This document shows, one piece after another, positions 34,804 to 45,510 of a stretch of 64,000 nucleotides of DNA. Origin of the DNA: Zantedeschia hybrid cultivar (taxonomy: Eukaryota > Streptophyta > Magnoliopsida > Alismatales > Araceae); the NCBI GenBank assembly GCA_030544215.1, contig JARZZO010000001.1, forward strand, positions 44,175,098-44,239,097, given 5' to 3'. Position 1 is the stretch's first letter. Each line of letters opens with the position of its first letter. The notes under the pieces were generated by a model. The model was not told the origin of the DNA. It ran no database searches and saw nothing but the letters and a program-made list of their open reading frames with translations. The position numbers were made by a program, and so were the translations under genes.

Positions 34804-35826
34804 CTATTGGTATCTACCCAGAATTTGCCTACCCTTAGGCTTTCTAGACTTCCTAACCTGACAAACCTGCCTAGAACTAGACTCCCTACAACTAGACTCC
34901 CTATCCTGATCTAGTGAGGACAAAGAAAGATAAAAATCATGGGATACATGAAGTGATACAGGTGAATTCTCCCGAGAGGAGGGACAAAGCAGATCTAGAA
35001 GAGAATCTTGCTCGAATGACCCGCGCGATGGGGTACAGTCGGACAAGCATGATGTTTCCTCAATGAAGATGTGAGAGGAAGAAATTGTCAAATTGGCCCT
35101 TTTTTGTGAATTATCTATGTTTATCATAAACCAGAAATTGATATGAATAAGGGGAGAATGAAATGATGGAGGTAACGGCACCAGTGCCAAGGAATTGGGG
35201 GGATCATACAATAGTATGTCCCAGATCAAATCGTAGATCCTCTCAAAATCGAGAGGAATCTGAGAAATAAGGTCCCGTGGGGACAGAGTAACAATAATGG
35301 GCGGAGCCCGTGGGATGTCTTCAGTGATGACCCCCAACCAAGTCAGGGTCAAAGGTAGGGTGTGGAACAAAGTGTGGAGGGTAAAAATACGAGAGGGATA
35401 TGTTCCCCTCCAGAGAAAATCAGTGGTGAATCCGGTTTCATAGGGGTCATCCGGCTCCCCTTCATCAGTTTCTTCATGCATTAAAATTCTCTTATCAAAT
35501 ATAGCCCCAGGACTCTCTATCAGCTCATCTATCAGTGGCGGCCACTTTGGCTCCGAGGGATCAAGGAATAATCTGTTCAGTGTTATGTATAGATCCCTCA
35601 GGTCGAACCACCGATACCATTCACATTCCAGGTCTTGATATTTTCTCCTTTTCATCAGCCACAGAGCCTCTAAGGACTGGTATGTCAGCAATTCAGAACA
35701 GTGTCTGGCCAGATCTCTCCCATAAATATCATATAAGTCGAAATGAGAGGTGATCACCACCGTGTTGTCATCATTATAGTTGATCACGGGTCCTTTGATG
35801 AAATGTGTACAGAGAGTCCAAGTCAA
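34804..35826 (-). CDS. Uncharacterised 340-codon ORF upstream of Tat reverse transcriptase
   Basis: This is the longest uninterrupted frame in the Tat-like element. It begins at a TTG rather than ATG and stays open upstream to about 35842, where a copia LTR fragment replaces the element, so the true start is lost. A single TAG (near 34803) separates it from sequence that runs in frame into the reverse-transcriptase reading, so it may be part of one gag-pol polyprotein. Features include an acidic patch (HEETDEGEPDDPYE), WPPLIDELIESPGAIFD, a hydrophobic YPSRIFTLHTLFHTLPLTL segment and a basic C-terminus. I do not recognise a domain. Position is where protease or a lineage-specific insert would be. 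Confidence 0.5.
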   Translation of the reverse strand: MTWTLCTHFIKGPVINYNDDNTVVITSHFDLYDIYGRDLARHCSELLTYQSLEALWLMKRRKYQDLECEWYRWFDLRDLYITLNRLFLDPSEPKWPPLIDELIESPGAIFDKRILMHEETDEGEPDDPYETGFTTDFLWRGTYPSRIFTLHTLFHTLPLTLTWLGVITEDIPRAPPIIVTLSPRDLISQIPLDFERIYDLIWDILLYDPPNSLALVPLPPSFHSPLIHINFWFMINIDNSQKRANLTISSSHIFIEETSCLSDCTPSRGSFEQDSLLDLLCPSSRENSPVSLHVSHDFYLSLSSLDQDRESSCRESSSRQVCQVRKSRKPKGRQILGRYQ

Positions 35827-35842
35827 AGGATCCCAATTTTCT

Positions 35843-37228
35843 TTGTATACACATATTCTTAATTGTTCATAGTCGGAGGATATCTAAGAAGGACATCAGA
35901 TATCCGGTTATACTAGTATAGATAACTCCTACTCATATAATGAGGGTGACTGATCTCATAGTCACTTGTGTGGAGACACTAAGGCGAATCTGTAGGTGCT
36001 CATTAGAGAATGAGTTCACTGAACTGATCTAACTAAATCGCTGGATGGTATTGTACCTAATTGTCAACCAACTTGATTATATTGTCGCAGTAACGTGGAT
36101 GGTCCTCGGACTTGAGACACCAAGGACTCCTTGTCGGTGGACTTTTGTACTTTGACTTTGGTTTACGGATCTCTATTCACGGGATTCCAAATATCTAAGG
36201 ATCGGTTACATCGGAATACCATCGAAGGAAATTGAGTGTTTAATAAGGAATCATTCGCTCTCGGTACTTAGAGAGAGAATGCACTAGGTAGGATGCGTAG
36301 GAGTCCCTAGCCAAGGCGGACAATGATATCGGGAAAGGAGTTTTTCGATATTAAATGGTAGCATCCAATCTAAGTGAGTCAACCAGTTAGGGTTAGACAG
36401 TTCACCTACTATAAGTTGACTCGAAAGCATTGTACGAATAAAGGATTAAATCCACGTGATAACTGTCGGTGGAAAAGTTCCAAATGTGAGTTTCTTAACC
36501 CAATATCTTCCGGGTTCATGCGGTGTTGCTTGGCACCCAACGTGATCAGAGGCCCGACCGAATTGAATGTGCGACATTAATTCGGTTGATTAATTAATTA
36601 ATATGAGTTATTAATTGATTAATTAAGTCAATGAGGAGTCGTTGGGCTTATTTGGCCATTAACCGGACTAGTGATTGGGCCTAGAGGGTCATACGCAAAT
36701 GATTTTCAAGACAATGGATTAAAAGTGGGTTTTATATTATTCTGGAGTTTTTATGAAAAACCACACGATTAATATAAAATATAGCGAGCGGGCTAAGTAG
36801 GCCAAGCTGCTATTCAACCCTGGCCGCCCCCTCCTCTCTCCCTCTCTCTCTATGGCGCCCTTGGCCGTCCCCCTCTCTGGAGACTGCACCGTCGTCCTCT
36901 CCGTCTCCCGTCCGACGGGAATTCAACCGCGCGTTGCGGCGATCGTTGTGGCGATCGTTGCGGCGAACGACAAACTATTTGTGGGCTGCGAAGAATGAGA
37001 AACGTGAGGAAATCCACCGTGAGGAGGATCGCGTGAACTTCACTAGAGGCCAGGCATTTGCGCAGCTGGCGGTGTCATACCGACTGAACCGTTCGGACGC
37101 GGATTCGAATCCGCGCGAGGTAATATTCGATTACTCGTTAATCGATTTTGTTTATTATAAATGGACAGGGATCACATCATTAATTATTATTTATTTTTGC
37201 TGCGTTTACGATCCTGAGAATCCCAAGA
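35843..37228 (+). repeat. Truncated copia LTR of the E2/E3 type
   Basis: The fragment matches E3 LTR sequence from about 187 bases inside the LTR to its end near AATCCCAAGA (37228). It contains the GCGGATTCGAATCCGC palindrome (37098-37115, perfect over 18 bases) followed by a splice-donor-like GCGAG/GTAATA. No primer site follows: the next sequence belongs to a gypsy LTR. It therefore arose by truncation or recombination, not simple insertion. Confidence 0.75.
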
Positions 37229-37740
37229 ACCCTACAATCCCCACCTCCCACACAACCACGGCGTAACAAGGAAGTGTAGGCAATATATGCACTAAATAAG
37301 CAATGAATGAAACCACATGTTTATAGTAAGAAGCACACACAAAACTGCCAAGTCGAACAGGAAACACCGATCTACTGCAACGGAACAGAAACCTCTCAGA
37401 TAGCATGCTGGCTACTCTAGCCTATCTAGCTCTAGGTGATTTTGCCTCCGCCCAGCCACGAGTGACAAACTTCGAAATGTGTCACTCCCACACCGGCATT
37501 AACTATTACCCCGGGGTACACCTAGTGGCCCTTGCCTCCTAGGCGCCACCGTGTCACTCCCACACCGACACTATGTTGCTCCCACACCGACACAGGGTAT
37601 AAAACACTAACTGAACCATCACTCTAGGTCCACAATCACATAATTACAAAGCAATGTGATTTCGAGCATGTGGAAAATTCCGCCCCAATATATGATTTTC
37701 AAGCATGCATTTAACAAAGTTATCTAACAATATACAAAAA
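37229..37740 (-). repeat. Gypsy element G2, partial 3' LTR
   Basis: Homologous to about 13475-14050 of the G1 LTR, sharing GATAGCATGCTGGCTACTC and the GTCACTCCCACACCGGCA subrepeats. The LTR start and purine tract are missing: sequence passes directly from mid-LTR to integrase-end sequence near 37750-37800, implying a deletion of roughly 0.85 kb relative to G1. Confidence 0.65.
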
Positions 37741-38953
37741 TCTAATTTACATAATATATAGGGAGAATACAATGCTAAGAGGAGAAAACTCACTGGAAAA
37801 GGTAGGAAAACTACTCTCGCTCCCAAGTCGCCTCACCTCTGGAGTGATACTGCCAGATTACCTTTACCAGAGGAACAACCTTGTTCCGTAGGACCTACTC
37901 CTTGCAATCCACAATGCACGCTGGATACATTGGGAAAGACAAGTCCTTCGACCTCCAACTCTAAAAAGTCCAAGACATGGGATAGATCCTGCACATACTT
38001 CCTTAGCATCGATACATGGAACACATCGTTGACTCCAATAGTACTAGATGGCAAGGCTAGCTGATACGTTGTCTTCCCAACTCGAGCAAGAATGGGAAAT
38101 GGTCCGATAAATCACAGACCCAGTTTTCCTTGCTTCCCGAATCTCATCACACCCTTGGAGGGTGAGACCTAGAGGAACATGTGATTCCCAACCTCAAACT
38201 CAAGCAATCTTCTACGAACATCAGCATAACTCTTCTGCCTGCTCCAAGCTGTAGTCAACCTCTGTTGCACTAGTCCATCAACCTCTATACATAGTTGTAC
38301 CATCTCTAGCCCTGCTATCTGCCTCTCACCAATCTCAAACCAATACAATGGAGATCGATACGATCGCCCATACAGTGCCTCATACGGCACTACGCCGATG
38401 CTAGAATGATAGCTATTGTTGTATGCAAACTCCACAATGGGTAAGTAATGTTCCCAAGAACCTCCCCACTCTAGGCAACAAGCTCTTAGCATATCCTCCG
38501 GAGTCTGAATGGTCCTTTCTGACTGACCATCAGTCTTACTGTGGTAAGCGGAGCTGAATGCCTGTTGAGTACCCAAGGCCTTCTAGATACTCCTCCAAAA
38601 CCTTGAGGTGAACTTCGGATCCCAGTTCGAGACAATAGACAAAGGCACACCTTGCAAAGACATGATCCGATCCACAAACAACTTGGCCAGCTTGCTGACT
38701 GACCAATCCTTCCTAATGGCTAGGAAGTGAACTGACTTGGTCAATCAATCAACAATCACCCAAATCGTGTCTCTCCTATTGGAGGTCACGGGAAATCCCA
38801 TCACAAAATCTATGGTCACATGCTCCCATTTCCACTCTAGTATCGGCAATAGCTGCAATAAACCCCCTGGCCTCTAATACTCTGCTTTCACCTGTTGGAA
38901 AATCAGGCACTTTGCCACATATTCAACCACATCCTTCTTCATCCCTAGCCACC

Positions 38954-39043
38954 AAAAATGTTTCCTTAGATAATGGTACATCTTGGTGGCTCTGGAGCAA
39001 AAATGTTTCCTTAGATAATGGTACATCTTGGTGGCTCAGGAGT
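38954..39043. repeat. 45-bp tandem duplication within G2 integrase
   Basis: AAAAATGTTTCCTTAGATAA and what follows occurs twice, at 38954-38998 and 38999-39043, with two base differences near the end. The length is a multiple of three, so it adds 15 codons without a frameshift. Confidence 0.9.
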
Positions 39044-40851
39044 GCAGGGCGTATCTAGAACGATGTGTCTCATCAAGAACACTCCTGCATACTTCCTCAT
39101 CTGCTAGAACATAAAGTCTACCTCTAAACCTGACTGTGTCATCATCCTAAAGTTCCACCTCTAATATCTAAAGAATCTGCTGCAACTTTAGATCTGCCCT
39201 CTGAGCCTCAATCATTGAATGGTACACCGCCTATCTTACAGTCAAACTGGCCACCACTACTCTGCCAACCTCTCGAGGAATTCTAAAGGAAGACTCTACA
39301 ACCTGTTGATATAATTTCCATTCTTGACCATAAGATATCACACGACCGTCTTCCGACCCAAGGCGTTCGCCACAATATTAACCTTGCCCGGGTGATAAGA
39401 AAGGTCGAGATCATAGTCCTTAATGAACTCCATCCACCTATACTGCCTCAAGTTCAAATCCTTCTAAGTGAACACATACTTCAAGCTCTTATGGTCAGTG
39501 AAACTTGAAACTTATCCCCATACAAATAGTGCCGCCAAATCTTCAGTGCAAATACTACAGCTGCCAACTCTAAATCATGAGTGGTGCAATTCTTATCATG
39601 TTGCTTCAGCTGCCAAGAAGCATAGTCTACGACCCTTTCGTGCTGCATCAGGACCACACCTAAACCATGACGAGAAGCATCTAAATAGACCATGAACCCA
39701 CCCGAATCGAAAGGAAGAGCCAGAACATGAGCTGAAGTGAGATGAGCCTTTAACTCAGCAAAGCTCCGCTCACACTCCTCAGTCCACAAAAAATGAACTC
39801 CCTTGCGAGTCAACCTCGATAAGGGTGTTGCTATGGAAGAAAATTTTTGAATAAACTGCATGTATATCCTACCAATCCCAAGAAGCTTCTGATCTCTGTC
39901 ACTGTCATCAATCTCCCCCATTCCGTTACTACTTCGATCTTAGCTGGATCCACTGAAACACAATCACCATAAATTACATGCCCCAGAAAATGCACCTTAA
40001 CTAGCCAAAATTCACACTTGTTGAATTTGGCGTAAAGTTGGTACTCCCTCAGGGCCTGCAGCACCACCTAAAGATGTCTAGCATACTCTTCCTCAGAAGA
40101 AGAATACACTAAGATATCATACACAAACACCACCATAAACTGATCTAAATAAGCTTTGAAAATCCAGTTCATCAGATCCATAAAAGTTGCTAAAGCATTG
40201 GTCAAGCCAAAAGGCATAACCAACAATTCATAATGCCCATACCGAGTCCTAAAAGTTGTCTTACTCACATCTGACTTATGCATCCTCAACTGATAATATC
40301 CTGACCTCAAGTCAATCTTCGAGAACACCCTAGCAGATTGCAATTGATCCAACAAATTATCAATCCTATGAAGTGGGTACTTGTTCTTCACCGTCACTTG
40401 GCTCAGCTGTCTATAGTCAATACATAGTCTTAAGGAACCGTCCTTCTTTCTCACAAAGTACTGGGACAAATAAAATCCTTATCCAGCAACTCCTGTAATT
40501 GCGCCTTCAACTCAGCGAGTTCGGTCAGAGCCATCCGATACGAAGCCTTAGACAAGGGTGCTATACCCGGTGCGAGATCAATAGTGAACTCAACCTCCCG
40601 CGAAGGAGGAAAGCCTAGCAACTCCTTACGAAATACATCGGGAAAATCACCGACTACAGGCACATCCATAGGATTAAAAACACTATCACCATGAGCAACA
40701 ACCACTGAAGCGAAGAAAGCCTCACAACCACCAACGAGCAATCTCCGAGCCTTAAAAGCAAAAATGAGAATCCCACCAGATGAGAGCCTAATACCATGGA
40801 AATAGAAGGCCGAGACACCCGGAATAGAGAAGCGCACTCTCTTCCTGTGGC

Positions 40852-40856
40852 AATCC
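40852..40856. repeat. Target-site duplication of E2, left copy (AATCC)
   Basis: AATCC recurs at 50265-50269. Between the copies lies the full E2, and the G2 protease reading continues across when it is removed. Confidence 0.85.
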
Positions 40857-42432
40857 TATAGGGATCCGGGCGGGGCACGACCAACGCTGCGGAAACACAA
40901 AATAAAATCTCGCCCGACGCCCGGAGATCCGTTTCGGAACAAAATCGGAAATCAAAAAATTGGGTCATGTGATCACATCACCTTGCGCGGATTCGAATCC
41001 GTGACCATTTCTGTTCCATCGAGGCGATGCCGTTAGCCGCACAAACATCCGGCCTCCAGTGGTATCCACGCAATCCTCCATGGTGGTTTCGTCCTCAATC
41101 CCTCGTCCAGAATAGCGCGCTCACTGAAGAATCATCACCGCAACAATGTCTGGATCATCTGGATGGGAATCTCTGACTCTCGGGAAATGCGTGCAGTGGA
41201 GACGGGAAGTCTCCCGGTGCCTCGAACAGGGTGCCCAGAGAAGGAGGAGAAAGAGAGGTGGAACGGCCAGCCTTAAGAGCTCCTGGAGCTTGGCCCAGGG
41301 TTTCTTAACAACGCGTATATATATTAAGTCAGTATGACTTTTCACAAAAGTCCCCGAGTTAATATAAATCCTACTTAAGTACCACCGATTGAGAATCTGT
41401 TTGCATGTGATCGTCTAGGCCCATTAATCAATCCGATTTTTAGCCCGTTAAGTCCAATAACTAGTTATTGACTTATTGGGATTAATTAATATCTAAGTAA
41501 CTAATTAATATCTAGATATTAATTAGTTACTTAACCGAATTAACATCTCATGTAAAATTCGATCAAACTTCCAATCAAGTTGGGTGCCAAGCAACATCGC
41601 ATAATCCCGAAAGGTAATGAGGTTCAACAACCCACTCATAGAACCTGTTCGTCCACAATTACTACGTGGCTATAATCTTTCGTTCGCACAACACTCTCGA
41701 GTTAACCTAGGGTATGGTCTACTGTCAAACCCTAGATGGTCAACTCACTTGAATCAGACTACCCTATACAATATCCGAAAACACATTTTCTGATCTATTC
41801 TAGAGCATTCTCTCTCCAGTTACCTGAGAGCGAACGATCCTCTATTGAACACACAACCACCTTCTAAGGTATTCCGCTGGACCAGATCCTTGACTATTAG
41901 AAATCCCGTGGATAGGGATTCGTAAGCCAACGTCAAAGTCCAGAAGTCCACCGACAAGGTGTCTTTGATGTCTCAAGTCTAAGGACCAACCACGCCACTG
42001 TGACGATGAATCAAGCCGGTTGACAGTCAAGTAAATTACCATTCGGCGATTCATATCGGATCAATTTAGTGAACTCATTCCTTAATGAGCACCTACAGGT
42101 TCACCATTGTATCTCCACACATGTGACTAACGAGATCAGTCACCCTCATCATATGAGCTGGAATAACATGTACTAGTCTTACCAGATGTCTGATGTCTCC
42201 TCTTCAAACATCCTACGACTAGGAATAATTCAGAATATGTGTTTATAGGTCATCGGTCTCAATATTATGATTTCATTATAATCCGATGATTGTTGCACAC
42301 ATTCATGGACATCACTATGCGCAATAATAATAAACACGCCAATCTACATAATGAAATATATATACCATTTATTATTGAACCAGATCGAAATAGGTCCCTC
42401 GTGATTGGCTTAGAGGCCACCAATATCTATCA
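40857..42432 (-). repeat. E2 3' LTR
   Basis: The 1576-bp LTR, in its own direction, starts TGATAGATATTGG at 42432 and ends GGATCCCTATA at 40857; the terminal bases are mutated from the CCAACA seen in E3. A TATA element TTAATATATATACGCG lies on the minus strand at 41312-41327. The palindrome core GGATTCGAATCC is at 40989-41000. Confidence 0.9.
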
Positions 42433-42443
42433 ATCTCCCACCT
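42433..42443 (-). other. E2 polypurine tract
   Basis: The minus strand reads AGGTGGGAGAT next to the 3' LTR start. Confidence 0.8.
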
Positions 42444-45400
42444 AGACTCAAGCCAATCACATTCGCATTTGATCTCCATTAAATCTAAGTGATGCTCACA
42501 TCAAATCTATGACTAAGGCTTGGTCCAGGATCTGCTAAATCATTCATAAATGGAATAATTTCCATTACGTTATTTCCTCTTAATTCTTTGTCTCTGGACT
42601 TGTGAAAGAGCCTCAAAATGTTCTACAACTTCTGATGAGACCATGGCTCGACCACAAAATTGATCGCTCCCACTGTTGTCCTACAACAATGGGCCAAGAT
42701 CGAAGACCTTTTAGAACTACATTTAGTTCAAGGATGAACTCTTTCATGCATATTGTTCTAATAACAGTATCACTTGTTAATGTCGTCATCTTAATATCGA
42801 GTTCTGGATTAGAACCCTTCCAATCCATTCTTTTCTTATTAAAAGGTTAAACCCATGCCTGATTTGAAATTTGAGTCAGTGTGACTCATTGTTTCAAATC
42901 ATCCTCTCTATATACAGGAGTGCATCCTTAGCACTTCTCAAGTACTTAGTGATATGTTTCACTCCTTTTATCATGGTTTCCCTGTATCCTTCAAGGAACA
43001 TTTCCTTAAATAAACAAATTCCATATCTCAACAATTAAGATTTATTATGGAATTTATGTCAAACATTTTGACATACAGATTAAGGTAATATCATCATCGA
43101 TCTATATTAATAGATTTGTATTCTCAATACGCAGGATGTTGCATCCAAACCTATTATGAAGAAGAACATAGATAATAATACTTTTAGTGATAGTAACATC
43201 ATGAAGTCATTCTCAATAACTTTGATGCTATTATCACAAAGCATTACTAATGTGACTGTGCTCCCACTGACCTCCTTGTACACACACAATCCGTGATAAT
43301 TTTCAATGATCAGTGAGTATTTGCCCATTTAGTCAAAACTCTTATTGCAACTCTGGGAAGTTTTAGTTTGATTCAAAATTAATCTTTGAATCATAACTTG
43401 CTTCTTAGATATTCTAAAAGTTTTAAATTTGTATCATATACACCTCTTCCTCAATCACATTGAGGGAATGCTTTTAATATCCAACTGCCATCTAATCATC
43501 ATGACAGACAATATTGGCAAGTAAAATTCTAATAAACTTATTTTAGTAACCTTTGAGGAAAACTCATCCAAGTCAACACTTTGATCTTGACCATTTCCTA
43601 TAGATTACCATATAACTTTTAAGTAGTCCATTTGTACTAATCATCATTCTAAAGATTTACTTGCTTTTGAGAGGTACAATACCCTCAAGCAATATTATCA
43701 AGTTCCGAACTTAATAGGTGTTATGGACTATAGCTTAGAACTCTTAACATTTTGTTAATTTAAAAGTTATAATTATGAAAGAGAGCTTCCTCATAGATTT
43801 AGGATCATGATCCCCATCTTTAAGCTCCGCTCATTCTGCTATCTCTGATATGTCAAACATATCAGACTAGCCATTGAGAGAATCTCAAAATTTATGATGC
43901 TCTCCTATGTGTGTTATGAACAGTTCCAAGCATCCGAAGATTATCTAATAATCTTGTGTTAATTTGTGAGTTTAAAACATCTTCTAGTTTTATTAGCTCC
44001 CACTGTCTTCTTTGAGGACATGTTCCTATTTATAGAAAACAGCTTTCAGTACGATAATTATTCAATTATCGCCGGGCCAATCAAAATAATGTCCAAACTC
44101 CTTGGACATCTCACAAATTCACATTACGCCGTGTCCTTTTAGATCCAACTTCTTTGGATCATGTCTTTTCCAAAAGATTAAGACATAACTTGACTTTAAC
44201 ATCCTTAAAATCATGTTTGTTTATAATTCACTTCTTATATGAATTATTGTATCTCCATATCTTATATGGATATATTGACTTATTTGGAACCATATGTAAA
44301 GTATGGACATCTAATGTTCATACTCATATTTACAAAGATATTAGAATTAGACAAATTTTATTACATATAACACTATATCCAGTAAAGTGTTATTCCTCAT
44401 TATATCATATTGCTATGATATACAATGAGGATTTATCGAGATAGGATACAATTATCCTTTTAATGAATTTGTATGAATCCTGTACTCAAGTATTAATTTC
44501 CTTAATCAAATCAAAAAATTATAATACTCTTTTTGTTAGTTACTTCATCTTGATCTTTTATACCTTAACCTCTTAGATGCATTCGACTAGTACTTCAGTA
44601 AGTACACATAGTCGAATCTTTTAAAGAGAAAACTATTAAGGTAAGTCAATAGAAGTGATTATCTTTGGCCTTAAGAAGATATTGAGCTATTCATATCAAT
44701 ATATATAAGCTCCAATAATTTCCTTTTATACATCTTATTGTACAATGTCATGGATAATCATGGTTCACTCAGTTCATTTCTATTAGAGACTTGTGAACAT
44801 TCATTACATGATATGTCACATCAAGAATCTATAGTGCATTGACTAATTTTAAAATCTTTTATTTTTATTTTAAAACCTTATGGAACAACGCTTGTTCCTT
44901 CTCAGTCAATGTTATTCACTTTTAAAATTATTGACTAAATAACAATTATTTAATGTCATATTAGTCTCCTAAAGATGTACCAAGATTTATTGTCTGACAG
45001 TAACCTATGCATCTTTTGAACTATTGTTAAGTCTAACTCAACTCTTTCATACTCTCGATTTTGTTTTGCTTATCTAAGTTTGCACACTATTGCAGATCTG
45101 ATAATCATTTCTAATATCTCATATTGGAGACGCTAATTCTCCAATAGACATGCAAAAATTTTATAATAAGAATATCCGAAACTTCTTACAAGTTTCATAT
45201 TTTTTTTACCCTTACCAATATCCTTATATTGGTTGCAGTGGGAGAACTACTCCTTCTCACTTTCAAGTGACTTGCCTTTATCCTTCTCAGGTGTAGGTTC
45301 GATCATTTAAGATCTTAACTCTAGCCTTTCTCAAAAGCATATCATGAATATCTCTTCTTCATGGTTTCATCCAAGTAAGGGATCTAACTAGGATAGTGGC

Positions 45401-45510
45401 TATCACATGCCTCTGAAGACATTATTCAAAGTCCTTTCTCCAATCTGAATTTGAGAAGTATTGGCGTCCTATATGCTAAGTCTCAGATTAATTGACGACA
45501 TTTTAGTTAA
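42444..45510 (-). pseudogene. E2 degenerate gag-pol
   Basis: Nucleotide stretches match E1 pol in the same order: for example 42600-42680 matches the RNase H region, 42900-42970 the LKYLR region, and 44100-44180 the integrase tail. Deletions, shifts and stops occur throughout. The zinc-knuckle region is recognisable near 45225-45300. The gag start corresponds to about 45504. The same damaged text is present in E3, for example the TGAGTCACACTGACTCAAAT stretch (42873-42892 here, minus strand). Confidence 0.75.

Larger units (their letters stand above)
20041..35842 (-). mobile_element. Large Tat-like Ty3/gypsy element, 5' end missing
   Basis: On the minus strand this combines pol with a second RNase H (31180-34692), about 8 kb of further internal sequence after correcting for a solo LTR, a purine tract (21163-21177) and a 3' LTR (20041-21162). 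Two multi-exon genes of plant-mobile-domain type lie between pol and the 3' LTR in the opposite direction. Tat-lineage elements are known for large size, the extra RNase H and extra ORFs, sometimes antisense. The right end is cut at 35842 by a copia LTR fragment, so gag, protease and the 5' LTR are absent. That all parts belong to one element is inferred from order and orientation. Confidence 0.65.
37800..40856 (-). pseudogene. G2 pol: protease end, reverse transcriptase, RNase H, integrase
   Basis: In its own direction the order is protease tail (VRFSIPG-like, 40837), linker (FPDVFRKELLGFPPSREVEF), reverse transcriptase (KKDGSLRLCIDYRQLSQVTVKNKYPL, GHYELLVMPFGLTNA), RNase H (39481-39921; VYLDASRHGLG, ELAAVVFALKIWRHYLYGD), integrase (TDGQSERTIQTPEDMLRACC, NNSYHSSIG) and the tail FHVSMLRKYVQDLSHVLDF (37833-38054). 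The catalytic FIDD of reverse transcriptase reads VYDI. Numerous stops and a 45-bp duplication at 38954-39043 add to the decay. Same family as G1. Confidence 0.88.
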
